Shown here: in pieces, positions 34,338-41,303 of the stretch
Layout of the letters: the number at the start of each line of letters is the position of its first letter
Numbering within the stretch: the stretch's first letter is position 1
Assembly: GCF_014640975.1 (NCBI RefSeq)
Contig: NZ_BMHO01000001.1
Coordinates: 1,374,166-1,438,165 of the forward strand
Origin: Microbacterium faecale
Lineage (GTDB): Bacteria > Actinomycetota > Actinomycetes > Actinomycetales > Microbacteriaceae
Length of the DNA stretch: 64,000 nucleotides
Reading direction: 5' to 3'
Position numbers and translations under genes: made by a program
The notes under the pieces: generated by a model
What the model was told of the DNA's origin: nothing
The model's database searches: none
Seen by the model: only the letters and a program-made list of their open reading frames with translations

Positions 34338-34913
34338 ATGCCACGTGCATCCGCCGCCGACGCGGCGCGTACCGCGGAGACCGTTCTGACCCGGGCCCTC
34401 GAGCTGTTCGGGGCGCGTGGGTACGCCGAGGTCTCCCTCGGTGACATCGCCCAACACGCAGGAGTCACGCGCGGCGCGGTCTATCACCACTTTCGCGACA
34501 AAGAGGGCCTCTTCCGTGCTGTCGTGCAGCGGCTGCAGGAGCGCGTCGCGGAGACCGTCGTCGCCGCGGCAGAGGCGGCGGAGGCTGATCCGCGCGCGCA
34601 GTTGCGCGCGGGCTGTCACGCGTTCCTCGACGCGGTCACCGACGATGTCGCGCTCCGGGTGCTTCTGGTCGACGCCGCCTCTGTCATCGGTCCTCACGAG
34701 TGGCGGCGGCTCGACCAGGAGAATTCCGAGCGACACCTTCGCGAGGCCATCGCGGCGATCGGCGGCGATGAGGAGCTCATCGACGCCATGACGGCGCTGT
34801 TGTCGGGCGCGATGAACGAGGGCGCGATGTGGGTCGCTCTCGCCGACGATCGCGTCGCGGCATCGGCGCGCGCACACCGCGCACTCGACGCGCTGCTGTC
34901 GACGGCGGCATGA
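34338..34913 (+). CDS. TetR/AcrR-family regulator
   Basis: A 191-residue repressor. The DNA-binding domain covers about 10-60 with LTRALELFGARGYAEVSLGD followed by IAQHAGVTRGAVYHHFRDKE (helix-turn-helix), a TetR signature. The ligand domain (about 65-190) is not diagnostic, although the DPRAQLRAGCHAFLDAV stretch resembles the TetR_C regulators of drug-efflux or VOC genes. The ATG at 34338 follows GGGGGAG. A start at 34305 would add 11 residues and seems less likely. It diverges from the VOC gene, its probable target. Confidence 0.9.
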   Translation: MPRASAADAARTAETVLTRALELFGARGYAEVSLGDIAQHAGVTRGAVYHHFRDKEGLFRAVVQRLQERVAETVVAAAEAAEADPRAQLRAGCHAFLDAVTDDVALRVLLVDAASVIGPHEWRRLDQENSERHLREAIAAIGGDEELIDAMTALLSGAMNEGAMWVALADDRVAASARAHRALDALLSTAA

Positions 34914-34948
34914 ACGGAGCGACCCGCACCGGCTGATAAGCTCGTTGA

Positions 34949-35024
34949 GCCTCCATAGCTCAGGGGATAGAGCGTCGGTTTCCGGTACCGAAGGTCGCAG
35001 GTTCGATTCCTGTTGGGGGCGCCA
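34949..35024 (+). tRNA. tRNA-Arg (CCG anticodon)
   Basis: A 76-nt cloverleaf: acceptor arms GCCTCCA and TGGGGGC with one T-G pair, D-arm GCTC/GAGC, anticodon arm TCGGT/ACCGA with loop TTCCGGT (anticodon CCG, reading CGG), and T-arm GCAGG/CCTGT with loop TTCGATT. The discriminator is G and CCA is encoded. The GATAAG at about 34935 is a possible -10 box. Confidence 0.95.
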
Positions 35025-35114
35025 AAGAGCTGTCGTCCGCAACCCTCCTGACGCCGTCCCTGGTGATGCGGTTGTGCTCCGTCTTGCGCAGGTCCAGCGG
35101 CCTCCGTGTTGCGA

Positions 35115-35720
35115 TCAGGCTGGGAGGTTGAGGGCGGCAACGAGGCGATGTGCCAGCGCCGTGGAGTCAGATATCGGGGTCCCCGAGTACGCAGCCAGGA
35201 ATGCCGTGTGCAGCGCGGCTCCGGTGAGAAGATGCGCGATGGCGTCAGTATCGAGGGTCGGCAGTCGACCGAGTTGCACCTCGTCGTCGAGATAGCGCAT
35301 GACGATCGTTGACGGGCCACGTGGTCCCGCGCCGCGCGCCGCCATCGCTTCCCGGTGGGCTGTGAGCAGTTCCGTGTTGCTGAAGATGGACGCGGCGATC
35401 GGGAAGCCTTGTTCGTAGAACTCGAGCAGGTTCACGACCAGATGTTCGAGATTGGCCGTCACTGTCTTGGTGCCTGGCCAATCGATCGCCGCGTCGAGCC
35501 GCGGTGAGCGCTCCGTCAGTACGCGTAGGAAGATGTCGTGCTTATCGGGGAAGTGCTTGTAGAGCAGAGCCTCCGAACAACCGGCCTCTCGGGCGATCTT
35601 CTTGGTCGTGGCCCGCACGAGACCATCGCGGCGCATGATGGTGGCCGCGGCGCCCAGGATGCGCTCGCGGGTGGATGGTGCGCCGCCCGGCGGTTCCTGG
35701 GTTGACGAAGGCGTAGCCAT
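35115..35720 (-). CDS. TetR/AcrR-family regulator
   Basis: A 201-residue repressor. The N-terminal DNA-binding domain (about 17-65) reads RERILGAAATIMRRDGLVRAT and then KIAREAGCSEALLYKHFPDK, the helix-turn-helix. The C-terminal ligand domain is of unknown specificity. It diverges from a two-gene membrane operon and shares a 24-bp pseudopalindrome with it, so it probably represses itself and those genes. Its codons are less GC-biased than the housekeeping genes around, and it sits just past a tRNA gene, so transfer is possible. TAGACT ends 6 nt before its ATG. Confidence 0.9.
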   Translation of the reverse strand: MATPSSTQEPPGGAPSTRERILGAAATIMRRDGLVRATTKKIAREAGCSEALLYKHFPDKHDIFLRVLTERSPRLDAAIDWPGTKTVTANLEHLVVNLLEFYEQGFPIAASIFSNTELLTAHREAMAARGAGPRGPSTIVMRYLDDEVQLGRLPTLDTDAIAHLLTGAALHTAFLAAYSGTPISDSTALAHRLVAALNLPA

Positions 35721-35726
35721 CCTGTC

Positions 35727-35732
35727 AGTCTA
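35727..35732 (-). promoter_or_regulatory. -10 box of the divergent tetR gene
   Basis: TAGACT on the minus strand ends 6 nt before the ATG at 35720, predicting a leaderless transcript. The operator lies directly upstream. Confidence 0.45.
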
Positions 35733-35733
35733 A

Positions 35734-35757
35734 GGGTAAGTGAATGTTTACTCACCC
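35734..35757. promoter_or_regulatory. TetR operator (24-bp pseudopalindrome)
   Basis: GGGTAAGTGAATGTTTACTCACCC-type sequence (given here by position) reads nearly the same on both strands, with about 18 of 24 positions symmetric and an AGTGAAnnTTTACT-like core. It lies in the 54-bp gap between the TetR gene and the membrane operon. Confidence 0.55.
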
Positions 35758-35774
35758 TGAGAGCTCGGAGAACC

Positions 35775-36149
35775 ATGCCATTCCTGGAGAACGCGCACCT
35801 AGCACTGATCGTGGCCCACTTCGTTGGGTTCGCTGCCTTGATCGGGCCTTATCTGCTACAGCTTCGCCGCAACGAGCCTCTTCGCCTGCGCCTGATGCTC
35901 ATTGGTTCGATCGTGCAGGTTGTTACGGGCAACGCACTCATCGCCGCCAATCGCCTTCAAGGCCTGCATGTCATCGAGCTGAAGATGATCGTCAAGCTCG
36001 GCATCGCCGTGGTGGCGCTCGGCCTTCTCGTCGCCGCGATCCTGGCGCGACGGCGTCGGGGTGGAGAGGCGGCCGCGGTCCGGCCACTGTTTCACTCGGC
36101 CGGCGGTCTCGCGGTCGTCGACGTTGTCGTGGCGGTGATGTGGAGATGA
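35775..36149 (+). CDS. small membrane protein, unknown family
   Basis: A 124-residue protein with about four hydrophobic segments (roughly 8-28, 39-56, 72-91, 105-122) separated by short basic loops such as LRRNEPLRLR and ARRRRGG. It has no cysteine and no obvious catalytic residues. GGAGAA precedes the ATG. Its stop overlaps the next gene by 4 bp (ATGA), and both are probably controlled by the divergent TetR regulator. I do not recognise the family. Confidence 0.7.
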   Translation: MPFLENAHLALIVAHFVGFAALIGPYLLQLRRNEPLRLRLMLIGSIVQVVTGNALIAANRLQGLHVIELKMIVKLGIAVVALGLLVAAILARRRRGGEAAAVRPLFHSAGGLAVVDVVVAVMWR

Positions 36150-36682
36150 CTCGTCGTACTCTCGCCTGGATCGTGATCGCGTTGGTGGTGTTGATCATCG
36201 AACTCGGCGCGACGATCGGCAGCACCACCGGTGAGTCGTTCTCGCCGGTAGACGGTTGGGGAGAGACTCGCCACGCCGACACATTGACGTTCGTCATCGT
36301 GGTCGTCGGCTGTGGGTCCCTGGCATTCTTCGACCGGTTTCCCCGTACGGTGGCGATCATCAGCACGGCGTCCTATCTCGTCTTCGCCCTTCGTGACCAC
36401 GAGCTGGGGATGTTCTTGCCGCCCATGGTGGTGATCTTCGGGCTCGCGGCGCACGGCGGGCGCAGGTTCGCCGCGATCAGCTTCGCCGTGGCAAGCCTCG
36501 CGGCCGGCCTGGTCTGGGTGGCCAGTCGCGCGGGCACCGTTGAAGAGCCTGGAGTTGCCCTGCTGGCGTGGGTTGCCTTCGGCAGTGTCCTCGCTGCCTT
36601 CTTCTGCGTGCCGCTGCTGATCGGCGAGATCGTGCGCGCCCGCTCGATGCTGCACGATGCTCGGTCAGCCGCCGCCGGCTGA
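36146..36682 (+). CDS. membrane protein resembling a histidine-kinase sensor domain without the kinase
   Basis: A 178-residue protein with four or five hydrophobic segments (about 6-24, 48-64, 70-85, 94-110, 115-130, 140-160). The topology and the ending LIGEIVRARSMLHDARSA look like the N-terminal membrane part of actinobacterial NarL-type sensor kinases, where the phosphorylated-His helix would follow. The reading frame stops there, and no kinase sequence is seen in any frame downstream, so it is either a truncated kinase or an independent membrane protein. It overlaps the previous gene by 4 bp. Confidence 0.6.
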   Translation: MTRRTLAWIVIALVVLIIELGATIGSTTGESFSPVDGWGETRHADTLTFVIVVVGCGSLAFFDRFPRTVAIISTASYLVFALRDHELGMFLPPMVVIFGLAAHGGRRFAAISFAVASLAAGLVWVASRAGTVEEPGVALLAWVAFGSVLAAFFCVPLLIGEIVRARSMLHDARSAAAG

Positions 36683-37111
36683 TGTCTTCCGAGCCTCTGA
36701 CGAGGGTTTCCGCGACCCCGCAGTCGTGCCGAGGATCCCCAGGTGGGTGTGACCGAACGGGCCGAGCTTCAGCCCGAAGCCCAAGGCGCGGTCGACGGCG
36801 ACGTGGAAGCCCCAACTCGCGGCGACGACCGCGATCCAGTCGAGACTGACGCCGCCGAGCTGCAGCCCCGCCCACACTGTGATCAGCGCGGCCGGCGCGG
36901 CGTAGTTGTGGACCAGGTTGTAGCAGAACGCGCCCACCCGCTCGTTGATCACGTATCCCAGCGCCGAGATGTCGAAGGCGAGGAAGGCGGCCAGCAGGAT
37001 CCACCAGGGCTGGCCCCACGCGATCATGGCGACGACGATTGCGCTCGCGACAAGCGCGTTCTCCAGTCTCTGCCAGCCGACTGCGCGGCGCTGTGGCTTC
37101 TGGTCCGACAT
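36665..37111 (-). CDS. DUF4260 membrane protein
   Basis: A 148-residue membrane protein. The FDISALGYVINERVGAFCYN stretch (about 47-66), NLVHNYAAP and the VDRALGFGLKLG...HTHLG ending are the DUF4260 hallmarks. Its function is unknown. About four membrane segments are visible. The start at 37111 has GAGGAG 7 nt upstream; the ATG directly before it (37114) is an alternative. Its 3' end overlaps the end of the convergent gene by 18 bp. Confidence 0.82.
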   Translation of the reverse strand: MSDQKPQRRAVGWQRLENALVASAIVVAMIAWGQPWWILLAAFLAFDISALGYVINERVGAFCYNLVHNYAAPAALITVWAGLQLGGVSLDWIAVVAASWGFHVAVDRALGFGLKLGPFGHTHLGILGTTAGSRKPSSEARKTSAGGG

Positions 37112-37293
37112 CATCTGGCTCCTCTTCTGCAGCACGGTGACCACCGATTGAACGCCGCTCCGGCACCCGCGAGAGGGAACAGCGGGGTGCGCCGGATCAT
37201 TCCGTGGTCGACGCCGTCCCGCGACGGATATGCAGTCGCGCTCAGGGTACCGGTGGCTGGGAAGTCGGCGTGTGGACCGCGGACGGGCTGGAG

Positions 37294-38958
37294 CTATTGC
37301 TCGACGCGTTCCGGGTCGACGATGGTTCCGGCAGCGAGACCCTCGAGAAACTCCTCTGCCGTCCACCCGAACACCCGATCGTCGCCCGTCGCCAACCAGT
37401 GGGACGTCGCGTCATCGCAGGGGCCGAAGGTGCTGCTGCGGTCTCCGTCGGGACGTGAGCGCGAGGCCCGCTCGTGCGCCGCGCGCTGCTCCCGTGCGAT
37501 CTCGCGCCGCTCTTCCGCACGGCTCTGCTCGGCCCTGCGCGCCCGCTTCGCCGCGAGCCGCTCCTGTTCGAGTTCGGCTGCGCCCGGCGTCTCCTGGAAG
37601 AAGACGCGGCTGACCGGCTCGTCCGTCACGACTTTTCCTGTCGGCGTGGTCCATTCGAACACGCCACCTCCGACCTGCCGTACGCCCCAGGCGTCCTGAT
37701 GTTTCATCTGGTGGTGCGCGGCGCACAGCGACTCGAGGTTGGACAGTTCCGTCGTGCCGCCGCGCGCATAATCGTGCGCGTGATCGACATCACATCGGTG
37801 TGCGGGCACACGACACCCCGGGAAGCGACACGCCATGTCTCGCGCGACGAGTGCTCGGCGCTGCGCCACAGTGGGGCGGTAGTGGTCGACGGCGGTGATC
37901 GCGCCGTCGACCGGTCGGTGGAAGATGCGCTCCCAGCCGACGGTGTTGCCCGCCACGATGCGCGCGGTGTCGGGGGAGATGAGCGCCCCGCCATCGATCC
38001 ACGCGACGCCGTCGTCGGGGTCGATCAGCTGTGAAGTAGGAACGGTGACGTGCACGCTTGCCCGTACGCCGCTCAGTGAGGATCCGGTTCCCGAGGCGAC
38101 GAGGTCGTGTCCGCTCGGCGCAGCGGTGAGGAGGAGATCCAGCAGCAGATCGACACGGATCTGGTCCATCGTCCGCCGATCGGTTGCCGCGATCGCGACC
38201 GCGTCGCCGCCATCGATCTCGCCCGACACGGGAGCCGTCCAGCCGTCCTCCGGGAGATATCCGTGGTCGTCGCGGAAGGCGCTCCGCGCGCGGGACCGGT
38301 CGGCCTTGATGGCCCGGCCCATCTGTGTGAGGCGATCGTGCAGCGCGTGCGTCTCGAACGTGGGCGCGAGGAGCAGCAGCTCGCTCATGCCGTCGTCGAG
38401 GTCGGTGATCGTGATCCTGCGCTCGGTGCGCGCCTCGGCGTGCCGCTCTCGCAGCGTGCGGGGAGCGAGGTCTGCGGCCTGCTTGGCGAGGATGCGCCGG
38501 AGTTCGCCCGGGGTGCGCGTTTCGGCGAACGGCACGGCGTTCTGATCGAGTGACGCCCGGCCGCCGGCGTCGAGGTTCGCGCCGGCTCGCGCGACCTGCT
38601 CGGCATGCTTCCGTGTGCACTTTCCCTCACACATCGACTCGAGGATCGCCGGCGAGTCGTCGTGGATCTGTTCGGCGATCGCGAGCTGCGCGGACGCCGA
38701 AGACGGGTGGACGCGCATCGCGAGCGCGACCTGCGCGGACATCGAGCGCCGCGCGTACTCGCGGGCGGCGTGGTTTGGCGATCCGGCCGCTGTCGCGTCG
38801 GCGAGCTTCGCCAGGCGCGCCTGGAGCGACAGGATGTGACCCTCGATCATCGACGCGGCCTCGACGGCGTCGGCGAGTTCGTCGAGCGCTGCTCGCGCCT
38901 CGACGCGCTGTTCGGGCGTGAGGCCCGCCAGTCGGTCGTCGAACTCGTCTTCCGTCAT
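37294..38958 (-). CDS. DUF222 / HNH endonuclease-domain protein
   Basis: A 554-residue protein of the 13E12-repeat type common in many copies in Microbacteriaceae and mycobacteria. DUF222 covers about 30-330. The HNH domain (about 370-425) has CRFPGCRVPAHRCDVDHAHD, GGTTELSNLESLCAAHHQMK and KH, with zinc and catalytic His residues intact. The C-terminal 130 residues are Glu/Arg-rich and coiled, then polar. The biological role of the family is unknown, though some link to phage or mobile DNA is suspected. TAGAAT ends 6 nt before the ATG at 38958, so this start (not the GTG at 38964) is chosen. Confidence 0.88.
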   Translation of the reverse strand: MTEDEFDDRLAGLTPEQRVEARAALDELADAVEAASMIEGHILSLQARLAKLADATAAGSPNHAAREYARRSMSAQVALAMRVHPSSASAQLAIAEQIHDDSPAILESMCEGKCTRKHAEQVARAGANLDAGGRASLDQNAVPFAETRTPGELRRILAKQAADLAPRTLRERHAEARTERRITITDLDDGMSELLLLAPTFETHALHDRLTQMGRAIKADRSRARSAFRDDHGYLPEDGWTAPVSGEIDGGDAVAIAATDRRTMDQIRVDLLLDLLLTAAPSGHDLVASGTGSSLSGVRASVHVTVPTSQLIDPDDGVAWIDGGALISPDTARIVAGNTVGWERIFHRPVDGAITAVDHYRPTVAQRRALVARDMACRFPGCRVPAHRCDVDHAHDYARGGTTELSNLESLCAAHHQMKHQDAWGVRQVGGGVFEWTTPTGKVVTDEPVSRVFFQETPGAAELEQERLAAKRARRAEQSRAEERREIAREQRAAHERASRSRPDGDRSSTFGPCDDATSHWLATGDDRVFGWTAEEFLEGLAAGTIVDPERVEQ

Positions 38959-38964
38959 GAGCAC

Positions 38965-38970
38965 ATTCTA
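38965..38970 (-). promoter_or_regulatory. -10 box of the DUF222-HNH gene
   Basis: TAGAAT on the minus strand ends 6 nt before the ATG at 38958, giving a leaderless transcript. The sequence upstream is an AT-rich island (38980-39020) unlike the rest of the window. Confidence 0.5.
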
Positions 38971-39107
38971 TCGAACAAAAATACGGGAAACAAGAGTAGA
39001 GAGTAAGGAAAAATAGAACAAAGGTGCTATGGGTGCAGTGAATCCATCGAGCCCCGACGCCTGCGCCGACTCGTAGACTCCGGAGGACGGACCCGGGAGG
39101 AGCCCCG

Positions 39108-39695
39108 ATGGAATCACAGATACTCGACGTCCGAAGCGTGTCGAAAACCGAGCGTCATCCGCGCATCTTTGCCGCATACGACGCGCTCGCCGCCGCAGAG
39201 TCCTTCGTTCTCGTGAACGACCACGATCCGAAACATCTCCGCGATGAATTCGACCGCGAACACCCGGGCAGCTTCAGTTGGGACTACGAGAATCGTGACG
39301 ACGGCGACTGGCGGGTGCGCATCTCGAAGCTCACTTCGACGGCGCTACCGCGCATCGTCGGCGACAGCGCCGCGGAGGGGAGCTCAGGCGCCGTGTGGAA
39401 TCTCGCCGCCCGTGACCGCACGCTCGACGCCAACGTGATCTCGCTTCCCGCCGGCGACGGCATCGCCGAGCACGTCGGCCCCGATCTCGACGTGCTCGTG
39501 CACGTGGTCAGCGGATCCGGGACCCTCGTGACCGAGCGCGGCGACGTCGCGCTCGTCCCGGGTGCACTGGTCTGGCTGCCGAAACGTTCGCGGCGCGCGT
39601 TCGCCGCCGGGTCCGACGGGCTGCGCTATCTGACCGTGCACCAGCGCAAGAAGATGCTCGGCCTCAGCCCGCGCCCGGCCGGCGCCGCGCGGTGA
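39108..39695 (+). CDS. DUF2249 plus cupin-domain protein
   Basis: A 195-residue two-domain protein. Residues about 5-75 match DUF2249 (HPRIFAAYDALAAAESFVLV, NDHDPKHLRDEF, SWDYENRDDGDW), a sulfur-carrier-like fold found with iron-sulfur or nitric oxide proteins. Residues about 95-190 are a cupin (ISLPAGDGIAEHVGPDLD, then a GALVWLPKRSRRAFAAG strand), but the metal His motif is incomplete, so a catalytic role is uncertain. A TAGACT -10 box and a GGGAGGAG ribosome binding site precede the ATG. It converges with the CPBP gene, 7 bp apart. Confidence 0.8.
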   Translation: MESQILDVRSVSKTERHPRIFAAYDALAAAESFVLVNDHDPKHLRDEFDREHPGSFSWDYENRDDGDWRVRISKLTSTALPRIVGDSAAEGSSGAVWNLAARDRTLDANVISLPAGDGIAEHVGPDLDVLVHVVSGSGTLVTERGDVALVPGALVWLPKRSRRAFAAGSDGLRYLTVHQRKKMLGLSPRPAGAAR

Positions 39696-39702
39696 CGGGC
39701 GC

Positions 39703-40542
39703 TCAGTTGACCAGGAAGAACGCGTCGAGCATCCCTGGATTGTGCGCGTGGACGAGCACTGCGAACACGACGGCGTCGAACAGCAGGTGCACGGTCACCA
39801 CGTAGGCGAGTGACCGTGTCCGCAGGAAGATGACACCCTGGAGCAGCGCGAACGGGATCGTGAGCACGGGACCCCACGCGCGGTAGCCGAGCTCCCAGAG
39901 GAACGACACGAACACGATCGCCTGCAGCAGGTTCGCCGTCCAGTTCGGCAGGTGACGCCGCAGCAGCGCGAACACCGTGCAGATGAAGAACAGCTCGTCC
40001 CAGATGCCGACGGCGCCGACTCCCACGAACAGGCGTGCCATGAGGTCGGGCGTGTCCACGACCGGCCAGTTGAGGTAGACGTCGCTCGTGATGAAGTAGA
40101 ACGGCAGGATCAGCCAGCCGAGGACGAGTACGGCGGCCAGCCAGACCCACTGCGCGGGCCGCCACCGCTCACCCGTACGCCACGGGAAGCGGATCGCGTG
40201 GTCGCGGAACACGAAGCGCGACAGCAGATAGGGGACGGCGACGGCACCGCCAAGCGCGATGGTGAACCGGACCATCGCCGCGTTGTCGAGTTCGGCGGCG
40301 AGCGGGATCGCGCTGACGATGAGCATCCCGACGACGATGAGCGCGAGGTCGCGGAGGAGTCCGGACCGCGTGTGCCGATCTGCCAGCCAGGCGCCCGCGA
40401 GGCCGACGGCGGAGAGGATCCAGCCGACCCAGGTGATCTCGAGGACGAAAAACGCGGGAGCCGCAAGGCAGACTGCGAGAGCCGGGAGGAAGGCGGCCCG
40501 CGCGCTGCCGGCGCGCGCGGGAGCTGTGTCGTCAGCTCTCAT
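39703..40542 (-). CDS. CPBP/Abi-like polytopic membrane protein
   Basis: A 279-residue protein with about eight membrane segments. GIWDELFFICTVFALLRR resembles the CPBP protease motif (EExxxR) but has Asp-Glu in place of Glu-Glu and lacks the Arg at the expected place, while TVHLLFDAV resembles the later HxxxD motif. Such intramembrane proteases act on prenylated or lipid-linked substrates or in self-immunity; the altered first motif makes activity doubtful. It overlaps the lipoprotein gene upstream by 11 bp and is probably in the same transcript. Confidence 0.7.
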   Translation of the reverse strand: MRADDTAPARAGSARAAFLPALAVCLAAPAFFVLEITWVGWILSAVGLAGAWLADRHTRSGLLRDLALIVVGMLIVSAIPLAAELDNAAMVRFTIALGGAVAVPYLLSRFVFRDHAIRFPWRTGERWRPAQWVWLAAVLVLGWLILPFYFITSDVYLNWPVVDTPDLMARLFVGVGAVGIWDELFFICTVFALLRRHLPNWTANLLQAIVFVSFLWELGYRAWGPVLTIPFALLQGVIFLRTRSLAYVVTVHLLFDAVVFAVLVHAHNPGMLDAFFLVN

Positions 40543-41269
40543 CAGGCGTCATGTCGATCGCCTCGAGCTCGACCGCGAGCCGTTCGGCGAGGTATTCGTG
40601 GCCACTGTCGGAGGGATGATTCCGACTCTTCTTCGACGTGTCGATGACGTTCGCGAAATTGTCCTCGGTGATCCACTGCTCTGTGAGGGGAGAGATGTAG
40701 GCGACCTCCTCGACGTTCGCGAGGCGGCTCAGCACCGTGTCGATCTTGCGCACGCTGTCATTCACCGGGAGCACGCTTGGAGCCGGTCCGAGCACGACGA
40801 GCTCCGCGCTCGGGTAGCGCGTCTGGAGCGCGCGCCAGACGGAGTGGGCAGCCGCCGACAGCCCGTCGAGATCGCTGCCGCGGTCGTTGATGGATCCCTG
40901 CACGACGATGACGTCGGGCTCGAGATTCGGATCCAGCTGCAGCACGCGGGTGCCGTAGACGCCGCCGAGCTCGCCGGGGCGCAGATAGCCGCTGCCGTTC
41001 TCGCCATCGACCGTGGTGTCCCAGCCGAGCGACTCGCCCGCGAGGTACGCGTATCCGCCCGTCGGCGTGGTCGCGGCCATCCCGTAGGTCCAGGAGTCGC
41101 CGAATACGAGAAGTGACGGTTCGTCGCTCTCCGCGGGCGTGTCCTCCGGCGCGGCGTAGGGCATGCCGCCCGAGACGTCGACGCCGTACGACTCGCTGGC
41201 GCATCCGGCGAGCGCGAAGCATCCGATCAGGACGGCGGCTGCGGCGAGGCGGGCGTGACCACGGTGCAT
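40532..41269 (-). CDS. SGNH/GDSL-hydrolase lipoprotein
   Basis: A 245-residue lipoprotein: signal and lipobox ending FALAGC at residue 23, a linker, then an SGNH hydrolase domain. The catalytic blocks are GDSWTYG (block I, near 57), GSINDRG (block III) and HPSDSGHEY (block V, with the His). These enzymes remove acyl or acetyl groups from sugars, peptidoglycan or lipids, and the substrate is unknown. The ATG at 41269 lies 6 nt after a TACGCT -10 box, and argS diverges from it across only 34 bp, so two promoters are packed back to back. Confidence 0.88.
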   Translation of the reverse strand: MHRGHARLAAAAVLIGCFALAGCASESYGVDVSGGMPYAAPEDTPAESDEPSLLVFGDSWTYGMAATTPTGGYAYLAGESLGWDTTVDGENGSGYLRPGELGGVYGTRVLQLDPNLEPDVIVVQGSINDRGSDLDGLSAAAHSVWRALQTRYPSAELVVLGPAPSVLPVNDSVRKIDTVLSRLANVEEVAYISPLTEQWITEDNFANVIDTSKKSRNHPSDSGHEYLAERLAVELEAIDMTPDES

Positions 41270-41275
41270 CCTCCA

Positions 41276-41294
41276 AGCGTATGGCTTCTAAGAT
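41276..41294. promoter_or_regulatory. back-to-back -10 boxes of the SGNH gene and argS
   Basis: On the minus strand TACGCT (41276-41281) ends 6 nt before the ATG at 41269. On the plus strand TAAGAT (41289-41294) ends 9 nt before the argS ATG at 41304. Both predict leaderless or nearly leaderless mRNAs, with the two promoters sharing the 34-bp gap. Confidence 0.5.
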
Positions 41295-41303
41295 TGATTC
41301 CCT

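Noticed and set aside
35000-38000. attachment site (duplicate of the tRNA-Arg 3' end) and integrase
   Set aside because: No repeat of the T-arm and acceptor sequence and no integrase or recombinase gene was found, so no integrated element is called.
38965-39000. LexA/SOS box before the DUF222-HNH gene
   Set aside because: Only a half-site (TCGAACA on one strand) is seen, without the second arm of the actinobacterial SOS palindrome.
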